DNA of 64,000 nucleotides, from positions 1 to 64,000 of the forward strand of contig DASSNE010000055.1 in the NCBI GenBank assembly GCA_035688265.1, in the 5' to 3' direction. A model generated the notes under the pieces. That model worked only from the letters and a program-made list of their open reading frames with translations. It was not told the DNA's origin and ran no database searches. This document shows positions 56,837 to 64,000 of the stretch, piece by piece (within the stretch, counting starts at the first letter, position 1; the number at the start of each line of letters is the position of its first letter). The stretch comes from DASSBR01 sp035688265 (GTDB taxonomy: Bacteria > Pseudomonadota > Gammaproteobacteria > Natronospirales > DASSBR01). Position numbers and translations under genes: made by a program.

Positions 56837-56845
56837 GAGAGAAAG

Positions 56846-59800
56846 ATGAAGAACATCAAGTTGCTGTTGGCTGCGACTCTGTTTTTCGCAGCCACCGCCA
56901 GCGCCGCCACCGTCCCCACCAACGCCTACAACGACATGCAATGGCGCCTCGTCGGTCCGTTTCGCGCGGGCTGGGCGACGGCCGTGACCGGCGTGCCGGG
57001 CAGTCCCAACGTCTGGTTGTTCGGCGGCGCCGACGGCGGCGTCTGGAAAACCACCGACGACGGCGTGACCTGGAAGTCGATCTTCGACACGGCCGGCGGG
57101 TCCTCGGTCGGCGCGCTCGCGGTCGCACCGTCCGACCCGAACGTCATCTACATGGGCTCGGGCCAGGTCGCGACCCGCTACGACATCGCCGCCGGCAACG
57201 GTGTGTACAAATCCACCGACGGCGGCAAAACCTGGCACAACGTCGGCCTGAAGGACACGCGTCACATCGGCCGCATCCTGATCGATCCGAAGAACTCGGA
57301 CGTCGTGCTGGTTGCCGCGCTCGGCCACGTATTCGGCCCCAGCACGCGGCGCGGCGTGTTCCGTACCGACGACGGCGGCAAAACCTGGCACCGGACGCTG
57401 TACGTCGGCAAGCAGACCGGCGCGGTCGACCTGGCATTCGACCCGACCCATCCGGCGGTGGTCTACGCCGCCGTCTGGCAGATGCGCATGAAGCCGTGGC
57501 TGGATTATTTCGAGGCGCCGATCGGCCCGAAGAGCGGCGTGTACAAGAGCACCGACGAGGGCCGCACCTGGCACCGCGTCGACAACGGGCTGCCCGACAG
57601 TCCGATGGGGCGCATCGGCCTCGGCGTCGCGCGCGGCAGCGACGGCAGGATCGTCTACGCGATCGTGCAGGCCCAGGATGACGCCGGCGTCTATCGCTCG
57701 ACCGACGGCGGCGCGCACTGGCACAACGTCAACCATAACGGCGGCCTTGCCGATTCCTATTTCGGCCGGCTGCGAGTCGCGCCGAACGATCACGATACGA
57801 TCTACCTGATGGGCCGCTCGCTGCGCCGCTCGACCGACGGCGGCAAGACCTTCACGATCATCAAGGGATCGCCGGGCGGCGACGACTACCACGAAGTCTG
57901 GATCAACCCGGCGCACCCGGAGCGGATGATCGCCGGCGTCGACCAGGGCGCGACGCTGACCGTCAACGGCGGCGAGAGCTGGTCGAGCTGGTACAACCAG
58001 CCGACCGGCCAGTTCTATCACGTCGAGGCCGACAACGCGTTCCCGTACCGCATCTACAGCGGCCAGCAGGACAGCGGCACCGTCGCTATCAGGAATCGCA
58101 GCGACTACGGCGCAATCACATTCCGCGACTGGTACGCGGTCGGCGCCGACGAGCGCGACTACGACGTGCCCGATCCGCGTGACCCGAACATCGTCTACGG
58201 CAGCGGTCTCGGCGGCAACCTGAACCGCTTCGACGCGTGCACCGGCCAGTCGCAGGATATCTCGCCCTGGCCGGTTTCGACCTACGGCGAGCGGCCGACC
58301 AGGGTCAAGAACCGCTACACGTGGTTCACCCCGATCGCGATTCGCCACCAGCCGCCCTACACGCTTTACGTCGGCGCGCAGCACCTGTTCGCCTCGACCG
58401 ACCAGGGGCAGCACTGGCAGCAGATCAGCCCCGATCTCACCGGCACGAACGACAAGGCGCAAGGCTGCAAGCAGGAGCACGTGCCGATTCCGCGCGCGAG
58501 CATCTGCGGCTACGGCGTGATTTACGCCATCGCGCCCTCGCCCGTCGACGGCAACGAAATCTGGATCGGCACCGACAACGGCCACGTCCAATTAACCCGC
58601 GACAACGGCAAGCACTGGCAGGACGTGACGCCGAGAGCGGTGCGCGACTGGAGCAAGATCGCGAGCGTCGACGCATCCCGTCTCGATGCGGGCACGGCCT
58701 ACATCGCGGTCGACCGCCACCGGCTCGCCGACTTCAGCCCGTACGTCTACCGCACCCACGATTACGGTCAGCACTGGACGAAAATCACCACCGGCCTGCC
58801 GACCGATAATTACGTCAACGTCGTGCGCGCCGATCCGAAGCAAAAGGGCCTGCTGTATGCCGGCACCAACGCCGGCGCGTACGTGTCGTTCGACGACGGC
58901 GCCCACTGGCAATCGCTGACGCTGAACCTTCCCGCGACATCGGTACGCGACCTGACGGTGCATGCCGGCGACCTGATCGCGGCGACGATGGGCCGCGCGC
59001 TGTGGGTGCTGGACGACGTCACACCGCTCCGCCAGCTCGCCGCGGGCGACGTCCATGGCGACTACCTGTTCAAACCGGCGACCGCGATTCGCGTGCGCCG
59101 CGACGAAAACCACGATACGCCGCTGCCGCCGGAAGAACCGGCCGGCAAGAATCCGCGGGCCGGCGCGATCATCGACTATTACCTGCCGCACGATGCGCAG
59201 GGGCCGGTGACGCTGGCGATTTACAATGCCGACGGCCGGGTCGTGCGCCGTTACGCCAGCAACGCGCCACCGCCGCAATTGAATGCGTTCCGCTACTTCC
59301 CGAAATCCTGGGTGGCGCCGCCGCCGCGGCCGGGCACCGATGCGGGCCACCACCGCTTCGTCTGGGACCTGCGCTACCCGCATCCGAAGGCAATCCGCTT
59401 CGGTTACACGATTGCCGCCATCGCCGGCGAAAGGACGCCGATTGTGCCGCAGGGCGCGCTCGTGCTGCCGGGTCGGTACACGGTGAAACTGACGGTCGAC
59501 GGCCACACGTACACGCAACCGCTGACGGTCAAGATGGACCCGCGCGTGCACGTGACCGATCACGCGCTGCAAAAGCAGTTCGCGCTGGAGACGCAGGTGA
59601 GCGACGCGCTGGCGAAGGATTACGCGGCCTACCAGCAGGTGCGTTCGCTGCGCGCGCAGTTGGCCAAGCGCCAGCAGGCGGCGGGCGAGCATTCGCCGCT
59701 TGCCGATCAGATCGATAAACTCGACGCCGGCGCGAAGAATCTGCTCGACAACCCGGCCGACCGGCAGGGCCTGCGCGCCATCAACGACAGCCTGGCGTCG

Positions 59801-60031
59801 TTCTACGACAGAATCGGCAGTGCCGACCGCACCCCGACCCAGCCGCAATACAAGGCGGTGGATCTCTACCTGCACTATCTGGACGAGGCGCTGGCAAAGT
59901 GGAAACAACTGCAGTCGAACGCGCTCGCGCAGTTGAACGACAACCTGCAGCACAGCGGTCAGCAGCCGATCAGCGACCTGTCGATTCCGGCGCCGCATCA
60001 CGCCCCGCCGATGCCAAAAGATATCGACTGA
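56846..60031 (+). CDS. Large secreted Asp-box/VPS10-type beta-propeller protein
   Basis: A 1061-aa exported protein with a signal peptide (MKNIKLLLAATLFFAATASA). About ten Asp-box (BNR) repeats are visible, such as TTDDGVTWKS, STDGGKTWHN, STDEGRTWHR, STDQGQHWQQ and TRDNGKHWQD, forming two sortilin/xyloglucanase-like propellers (about residues 35-720). The remaining 340 residues hold a beta-rich domain with TLAIYNADGRVVR and RFVWDLRYP, then a helical C-terminus. Proteins of this type are annotated as glycosyl hydrolases without proven activity. It starts 9 bases after opgH, so it may share its transcript. Confidence 0.82.
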   Translation: MKNIKLLLAATLFFAATASAATVPTNAYNDMQWRLVGPFRAGWATAVTGVPGSPNVWLFGGADGGVWKTTDDGVTWKSIFDTAGGSSVGALAVAPSDPNVIYMGSGQVATRYDIAAGNGVYKSTDGGKTWHNVGLKDTRHIGRILIDPKNSDVVLVAALGHVFGPSTRRGVFRTDDGGKTWHRTLYVGKQTGAVDLAFDPTHPAVVYAAVWQMRMKPWLDYFEAPIGPKSGVYKSTDEGRTWHRVDNGLPDSPMGRIGLGVARGSDGRIVYAIVQAQDDAGVYRSTDGGAHWHNVNHNGGLADSYFGRLRVAPNDHDTIYLMGRSLRRSTDGGKTFTIIKGSPGGDDYHEVWINPAHPERMIAGVDQGATLTVNGGESWSSWYNQPTGQFYHVEADNAFPYRIYSGQQDSGTVAIRNRSDYGAITFRDWYAVGADERDYDVPDPRDPNIVYGSGLGGNLNRFDACTGQSQDISPWPVSTYGERPTRVKNRYTWFTPIAIRHQPPYTLYVGAQHLFASTDQGQHWQQISPDLTGTNDKAQGCKQEHVPIPRASICGYGVIYAIAPSPVDGNEIWIGTDNGHVQLTRDNGKHWQDVTPRAVRDWSKIASVDASRLDAGTAYIAVDRHRLADFSPYVYRTHDYGQHWTKITTGLPTDNYVNVVRADPKQKGLLYAGTNAGAYVSFDDGAHWQSLTLNLPATSVRDLTVHAGDLIAATMGRALWVLDDVTPLRQLAAGDVHGDYLFKPATAIRVRRDENHDTPLPPEEPAGKNPRAGAIIDYYLPHDAQGPVTLAIYNADGRVVRRYASNAPPPQLNAFRYFPKSWVAPPPRPGTDAGHHRFVWDLRYPHPKAIRFGYTIAAIAGERTPIVPQGALVLPGRYTVKLTVDGHTYTQPLTVKMDPRVHVTDHALQKQFALETQVSDALAKDYAAYQQVRSLRAQLAKRQQAAGEHSPLADQIDKLDAGAKNLLDNPADRQGLRAINDSLASFYDRIGSADRTPTQPQYKAVDLYLHYLDEALAKWKQLQSNALAQLNDNLQHSGQQPISDLSIPAPHHAPPMPKDID

Positions 60032-60042
60032 GCCGAACCGAC

Positions 60043-60723
60043 ATGTCACTGCTCGATCGGCCGGTCTGGGCGAGCCTGACCACGCATCACGCCGTCCTGG
60101 CGGAAGGCGGTCCGCTGGCCAAACGCTTCGCTCGCGGCATCAATGTATTCGCGTCCGCGCGCGACGACAGCGCCGACGCACTGGCCGCCCTGGCGGCGCT
60201 CGTAGCGCCGGGGGATTGGGTCGTGATTCTGCAGGCGTCGGAAATCGTCATCCCGCCGGAACTTCATGTGACGAAAGCGGCCACGGGGGTGCAAATGGTG
60301 GCGACAGGTCGCATACAAACAGATGCGGTAAATGACGATATCCAGGTGCTCGGCGACGCGGACGCAGCCGAAATGCTGGCGCTCGCGAAGCTGACCGAAC
60401 CCGGACCGTTTGAGGAGCGTACCCACACCATGGGCCGCTTCCTCGGCATCCGGATCGACGGCCGGCTGGCAGCCATGGCGGGCGAGCGCATGCGAATGCC
60501 CGGCTACACCGAGGTCAGCGGCGTCTGCACGCACCCGGACTTCCGCGGCCGGGGATTGGCGGCCCGGCTTTCTGCGGCCGTAGCCGCCACTATCGCGGCC
60601 CGCGGTGACCAACCGTTCCTGCACGCCTGGAAGGACAATCTGCCGGCCATTTCGCTATACGAAAAACTTGGCTTCCGCATCCGAACCGAGGTTAGCTTTG
60701 CGGTGCTTTCCCGGCGCGGGTAA
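60043..60723 (+). CDS. GNAT-family N-acetyltransferase
   Basis: A 226-aa protein. The C-terminal half has the acetyl-CoA signature SGVCTHPDFRGRGLAARLSAAVA and the late NLPAISLYEKLGF motif of GNAT enzymes of the FR47-like group. The N-terminal half (about 1-100) is an extra domain without clear motifs. The substrate is unknown. It starts 11 bases after the preceding gene. Its end overlaps the convergent gene by 32 bases. Confidence 0.85.
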   Translation: MSLLDRPVWASLTTHHAVLAEGGPLAKRFARGINVFASARDDSADALAALAALVAPGDWVVILQASEIVIPPELHVTKAATGVQMVATGRIQTDAVNDDIQVLGDADAAEMLALAKLTEPGPFEERTHTMGRFLGIRIDGRLAAMAGERMRMPGYTEVSGVCTHPDFRGRGLAARLSAAVAATIAARGDQPFLHAWKDNLPAISLYEKLGFRIRTEVSFAVLSRRG

Positions 60724-61459
60724 GGAACTCGAATCGCCACAGGAACTTCGTGTCCAGCGCCACGCCGGCAGGTTTCAGTGGTAGAGCCAGTCGTGCCGGC
60801 CAGGTGTCGCCTTCGGTTTTAACCATCCCGGCGCCCTTCGACTGCCGTGTCGCGGATTCAGAGCCACGGATTATTGCAATCGGCGTCTCCCCAACGCTCA
60901 CCATCGCCGTCTGATGGGCCATGGCCGCCGTAGGCGCCGCTGCAAAATAAGTCTGCAGTCGCGTTTCGCCCGCATCGGTCGCGATCGAAAACGTGGCGGT
61001 GCCGTCATCGCGCTCCACGTGCAACGCCAACTTCGCCGGCGTCACCGGAAAGCCCTCTTGCGCAAACAGCTTGACCACCGCGCTGTCGGGGTCGCCAAAC
61101 ACATTCACCAGCGCGGCCCAGTGCGCCCTCCGCGACACATTGGATTTGCCCGGATCAGCCGGCGGCTCGATCGCCACGAGCACGGCGCCAACGATCGATG
61201 AACCAATGTCATGCCCGCCGATCGACGATTGCGGGCAGCGAGTGACGAACAGCACAAACACGCCGCGGCCCTGCTTCGGCCCGGGAGCAGGCGTCCACTC
61301 GCCCACCAGCGGCTTGAGCATTGCCAGCGGCGGCGTCCAGATGGCCGAGAGGCCTGTGCACGGCTGGGATGCCGGTATCGTCCAGGCTTGCTGCGATGGC
61401 GCGGCCGCAACTACAGCCGGAAGAATTGCCAGCCATACGGCTGCCGCGCCTGTCCTCAT
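60692..61459 (-). CDS. Exported protein of unknown function
   Basis: A 255-aa protein with a signal peptide (MRTGAAAVWLAILPAVVAAAP). The mature part has a TKFLWRFEFLTR end, a FVTRCPQSS cysteine segment and an otherwise beta-rich pattern. No family was recognised. The ATG at 61459 overlaps the stop of the methyltransferase gene by four bases (ATGA), so the two are translationally coupled. A longer upstream start would remove the signal peptide. Confidence 0.65.
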   Translation of the reverse strand: MRTGAAAVWLAILPAVVAAAPSQQAWTIPASQPCTGLSAIWTPPLAMLKPLVGEWTPAPGPKQGRGVFVLFVTRCPQSSIGGHDIGSSIVGAVLVAIEPPADPGKSNVSRRAHWAALVNVFGDPDSAVVKLFAQEGFPVTPAKLALHVERDDGTATFSIATDAGETRLQTYFAAAPTAAMAHQTAMVSVGETPIAIIRGSESATRQSKGAGMVKTEGDTWPARLALPLKPAGVALDTKFLWRFEFLTRAGKAPQS

Positions 61460-62088
61460 CCGCGATACACCGTTGAGGGCTGCGCCGAGAACTGACGCGG
61501 ACGCGACAGGCAGAACCACGCGGCGGGCGGTTCCGGCAAGTTGACGTGAAATTCAATCGAATGGAATTCCAGGATCGCAAGCGTTGGCTCAATGGCGTCC
61601 ATCACGTCACGGGCGGAGCGCCGCGGTGGACCGAATTCGCGCGCGGGACCTTCCGTGCTGCCGATCAGGCTCAGCCAGCGCCCGCCGGGTGCGAGCAGCG
61701 CGGCCACCTGCGCGGCGAAGCGCGCGCGGTCCGCGGGCGCATCGAAAATATGGAAACAGCCTAGATCAAAGACGAAGTCGAACGGGCCGCCGGCGATCCG
61801 GTCGTTCAGAAAATCCCGCACCTCGAAACGGCAATCTTCACCCGCATCGGCAGCTTTCGCCCGGGCCTTCTCGATGGCAAGTGGCGCAACGTCCACGCCG
61901 AGTACCGAAAAGCCCTGGCCGGCAAGCCAGATCGATTGCGTACCCGTGCCGCAGCCGACATCGAGCGCCCGGCCGGGCTTAATGGCGCGAGAGCGAATGA
62001 ACTCGACCAGGTATTCGTTCGGCTCGCCCGTGTCCCATGGCGGCGGCTCATCGGTTGCGTAACTTTCGTTCCAGTCAGGATGCGGCAT
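61456..62088 (-). CDS. Class I SAM-dependent methyltransferase
   Basis: A 210-aa methyltransferase. Motif I ALDVGCGTGTQSIWLA, motif II acidic end VLGVDVAPLAIEKAR, and post-I FDFVFDLGCFHIFD are clear. The N-terminus WNESYATDEPPPWDTGEPN is like the thiopurine/tellurite-resistance (TehB-like) group. The substrate is unknown. The ATG at 62088 follows GGAGG with a six-base gap and was preferred to an ATG five codons upstream. It is divergent from srkA. Confidence 0.85.
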   Translation of the reverse strand: MPHPDWNESYATDEPPPWDTGEPNEYLVEFIRSRAIKPGRALDVGCGTGTQSIWLAGQGFSVLGVDVAPLAIEKARAKAADAGEDCRFEVRDFLNDRIAGGPFDFVFDLGCFHIFDAPADRARFAAQVAALLAPGGRWLSLIGSTEGPAREFGPPRRSARDVMDAIEPTLAILEFHSIEFHVNLPEPPAAWFCLSRPRQFSAQPSTVYRG

Positions 62089-62152
62089 AACGAACCTCCT
62101 CATCGGTAGCAGTCACCGCCCTGGGCGCCGAGCCACCAGTATAATCCGGCGG

Positions 62153-63145
62153 ATGGAAACCGCACCCGCAACCCCGTACGCCGAACTCACTCCCGACAAC
62201 CTGCTGAACGCGATCGACGCCGCCGGCTGGCGCACCAATGGCAGCTTGCTCGCGCTCAACAGCTACGAAAACCGTGTGTACCAGGTCGGCATCGAAGACC
62301 AGCCGCCGCTGGTGGCGAAATTTTACCGCCCCGGTCGCTGGAGCGATGCGGCGATTCTCGAAGAGCACGCATTCGTCGCCGAACTCGCCGGTCTGGATAT
62401 TCCGGCGGTTGCGCCGCTGGCCGACGCGGCCGGCGCCACCCTGCTCCACCACCGCGGCTTCCGCTTCGCCCTGTTCCCGCGCCGCGGCGGCCATGCGCCC
62501 GAGTTGGACTCCGCGACCAACCTCGAATGGCTGGGGCGCCTCATCGGCCGCATTCACGCCGCCGGCCGCGTCCGATCATTCGGCGAGCGCGCAACGATCG
62601 ATGTTGAAAGTGTGGGCGTACCGGCGCGCGCGGCCGTACTGGAAAGCGGCTTTCTGCCTGCCGAACTCGTGCCGCGCTACGAAGAAGTCAGCGATGCGGT
62701 GCTCGACGGCGCGCGCCGCGCCTTCGCCCGCACCGGACACTACCGGATGCTGCGGCTGCACGGCGACTGCCATCCCGGCAATATTCTCTGGACCGACGCC
62801 GGCCCGCATTTCGTCGATTTCGACGACGCCGTCATGGGCCCGGCGCTGCAGGACTTGTGGATGCTTCTGTCAGGCGAACGCGCGGACATGGCGATGCAGC
62901 TCGCCGCCGTGCTCGACGGCTATCGGCAATTTGCGGATTTCGACGCCGCTGAGCTGCACCTGCTCGAAGCGCTGCGCGCGCTGCGCATCATGCACTACGC
63001 GGGCTGGATCGCGCGCCGCTGGGAGGACCCGGCGTTCCCGCGAGCGTTTCCGTGGCTCGACTCGCCGCGCTACTGGGAGAATCACATCCAGAGCCTGCGC
63101 GAGCAGATCCCGCTCATCGATGAGCCGCCGCTGGAACTGCCGTAG
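62153..63145 (+). CDS. srkA: Stress response serine/threonine kinase SrkA (YihE)
   Basis: A 330-aa aminoglycoside-phosphotransferase-fold kinase, the same length as E. coli SrkA. Motifs: LNSYENRVYQVG at the nucleotide-binding end, LVAKFYRPGRW with the invariant Lys, catalytic HGDCHPGNILW, and metal-binding FVDFDDAVMGP. In E. coli it counters MazEF-linked stress death and supports the Cpx response. It is followed after 64 bases by higBA. Confidence 0.93.
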   Translation: METAPATPYAELTPDNLLNAIDAAGWRTNGSLLALNSYENRVYQVGIEDQPPLVAKFYRPGRWSDAAILEEHAFVAELAGLDIPAVAPLADAAGATLLHHRGFRFALFPRRGGHAPELDSATNLEWLGRLIGRIHAAGRVRSFGERATIDVESVGVPARAAVLESGFLPAELVPRYEEVSDAVLDGARRAFARTGHYRMLRLHGDCHPGNILWTDAGPHFVDFDDAVMGPALQDLWMLLSGERADMAMQLAAVLDGYRQFADFDAAELHLLEALRALRIMHYAGWIARRWEDPAFPRAFPWLDSPRYWENHIQSLREQIPLIDEPPLELP

Positions 63146-63172
63146 CGGAGCTTCATTGATTTGTCAGCCGTC

Positions 63173-63201
63173 TTGACTCCCATAATGGGAGCGGCTATCT
63201 T
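63173..63201 (+). promoter_or_regulatory. higBA promoter with palindromic operator
   Basis: TTGACT (63173-63178) and TATCTT (63196-63201) are spaced by 17 bases, 8 bases before the toxin ATG. The perfect 15-base palindrome CTCCCATAATGGGAG (63177-63191) fills the spacer. This is where an autorepressing HigA antitoxin would bind. Confidence 0.7.
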
Positions 63202-63209
63202 TCGGTCAA

Positions 63210-63503
63210 ATGAGAATCATAGCGAAACGGGCGCTACGTGAATTTTGGGAGAAGCACGCGGATGCCAAAGGTCCATTGGAAGCCTGGCATTCCGAAGTGA
63301 AGGCCGCCGACTGGGGTGGGCCGCAGGATGTCAAAGCTCGCTACGCACGTGCAAGCTTTGTGGGAGACAACCGGGTTGTCTTCGACATTGGCGGTAACAA
63401 ATACCGGCTGGTCGTAAAAATGAACTATTTGTACAAGGTTGCGTACGTCCGATTCATCGGCACGCATGCCGAATATGATCGAATTAATGTCGAGGAGGTG
63501 TAA
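63210..63503 (+). CDS. higB: HigB-family mRNA interferase toxin
   Basis: A 97-aa RelE-superfamily toxin of the HigB type. The pattern fits: MRIIAKRALREFWEKH, PLEAWHSEVKAADW, DNRVVFDIGGNKYRLVVKMNY, and the late RFIGTHAEYDRIN. It cleaves mRNA at the ribosome. The toxin gene comes first, as in other HigBA systems. The stop and the antitoxin ATG overlap (TAATG). Confidence 0.93.
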   Translation: MRIIAKRALREFWEKHADAKGPLEAWHSEVKAADWGGPQDVKARYARASFVGDNRVVFDIGGNKYRLVVKMNYLYKVAYVRFIGTHAEYDRINVEEV

Positions 63504-63871
63504 TGGACATTCGGCCAATTCATAACGAGAGCGATCACGACGTAGCCCTTGCCCGGTTGCAGACGCTCATGGATGCGACGCCTGGCACCCCGGAGGGCGA
63601 TGAGTTTGAGGTTCTCGTTACGCTCGTTGAAGCGTACGAAGCCAAGCATTTTCCGATTGATCCGCCCGATCCGGTGGACGCGATCCGTTTTCGGATGGAC
63701 CAGCAAGGCCTGTCCCGCAAGGACCTGGAACCTTACATCGGCCATAGCGGCCGGGTCTCCGAAGTCCTGAACCGCCGCCGCGCGCTGTCGCTGGATATGA
63801 TCCGCCGTCTTCACGAAGGCTTGGGCATTCCGCTGGAAAGCTTGATTCAGCCGATAAAAGCAGCGTCGTGA
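63503..63871 (+). CDS. higA: HigA-family antitoxin with XRE HTH domain
   Basis: A 122-aa protein. The N-terminal half includes GDEFEVLVTLVEAYEAKHFPI, typical of HigA antitoxins paired with this HigB type. The C-terminal half is an XRE helix-turn-helix (FRMDQQGLSRKDLEPYIGHSGRVSEVLNRRR). It neutralises HigB and should repress the operon through the palindrome in the promoter. GAGGAGG lies before the start inside the toxin gene. Confidence 0.93.
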   Translation: MDIRPIHNESDHDVALARLQTLMDATPGTPEGDEFEVLVTLVEAYEAKHFPIDPPDPVDAIRFRMDQQGLSRKDLEPYIGHSGRVSEVLNRRRALSLDMIRRLHEGLGIPLESLIQPIKAAS

Positions 63872-64000
63872 TTCCTAGAATCGCGGGTTCAAATCTCGCT
63901 CCCGCTTCGGGGGCGTTGCAGTCGCCGATCCAGCGTCCAGAGGCGTGTCGATGTCAGTAACACCGACTACCAGCACGGTGCCCTAGTGGAGCGCCGGCCA
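63872..64000. other. Non-coding end of window with a T-arm-like fragment
   Basis: No gene was seen in the last 129 bases. GCGGGTTCAAATCTCGC near 63893 looks like a tRNA T-arm and is followed by CTCCCGC, but no complete tRNA can be drawn. It may be a tRNA 3'-end remnant or chance. Confidence 0.35.

Overview
The window reads as chromosomal DNA of a GC-rich gammaproteobacterium, probably close to the Xanthomonadales or a neighbouring order. Evidence for this: the gene block tRNA-fMet-rimP-nusA-infB-rbfA-truB-rpsO-pnp; dksA followed by gluQ; dapA divergent from gcvR-bcp; opgGH; divergent oxyR/ahpCD; and many secreted peptidases with a TonB receptor. No phage, plasmid or insertion sequence was seen. 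Genus and species cannot be read from the sequence.

Layout. 1-2.9 kb: MacAB-type efflux operon, 5' truncated. 2.9-9.1 kb: DUF4168 secreted protein, dksA, gluQ, acs, a YheT-type hydrolase and an MscS-type channel. 9.2-17.8 kb (minus strand): the conserved transcription/translation operon led by the initiator tRNA, with two terminators in the rimP leader. 17.8-21.9 kb: membrane GTPase, oxyR, ahpC, ahpD, DUF4112 protein. 22-41.5 kb: a secretion and peptide-scavenging region. It holds a giant S53 peptidase with a divergent ToxR/CadC-like TPR regulator, then a minus-strand run fecI-fecR-TonB receptor-penicillin acylase-M3 peptidase, then a second S53 peptidase. 41.5-42.7 kb: tRNA-Ser(GGA) and tRNA-Arg(ACG), flanked on both outer sides by tandem repeats that carry pieces of the tRNAs. 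42.7-45 kb: small lipoprotein, dapA, gcvR, bcp. 45-50 kb: metF and metH, preceded by what reads as two SAM-II/SAM-V-class riboswitches in series, the first with its own terminator. 50-60 kb: M16 peptidase, opgG, a small protein resembling the N-terminal domain of OpgH, opgH core, and a large Asp-box protein. 60-64 kb: GNAT acetyltransferase, unknown secreted protein, methyltransferase, SrkA kinase, and a higBA toxin-antitoxin pair.

Most interesting: (1) the tandem SAM riboswitch leader of metF-metH; (2) the tRNA-fragment tandem repeats around tRNA-Ser/tRNA-Arg, which recall the rtT repeats of E. coli tyrT; (3) four copies of an inverted heptamer-repeat element, one at the damaged start of gluQ; (4) the FecI/FecR-linked receptor-acylase-peptidase run, which looks like a regulated uptake and hydrolysis system for an unknown acylated or peptide substrate.
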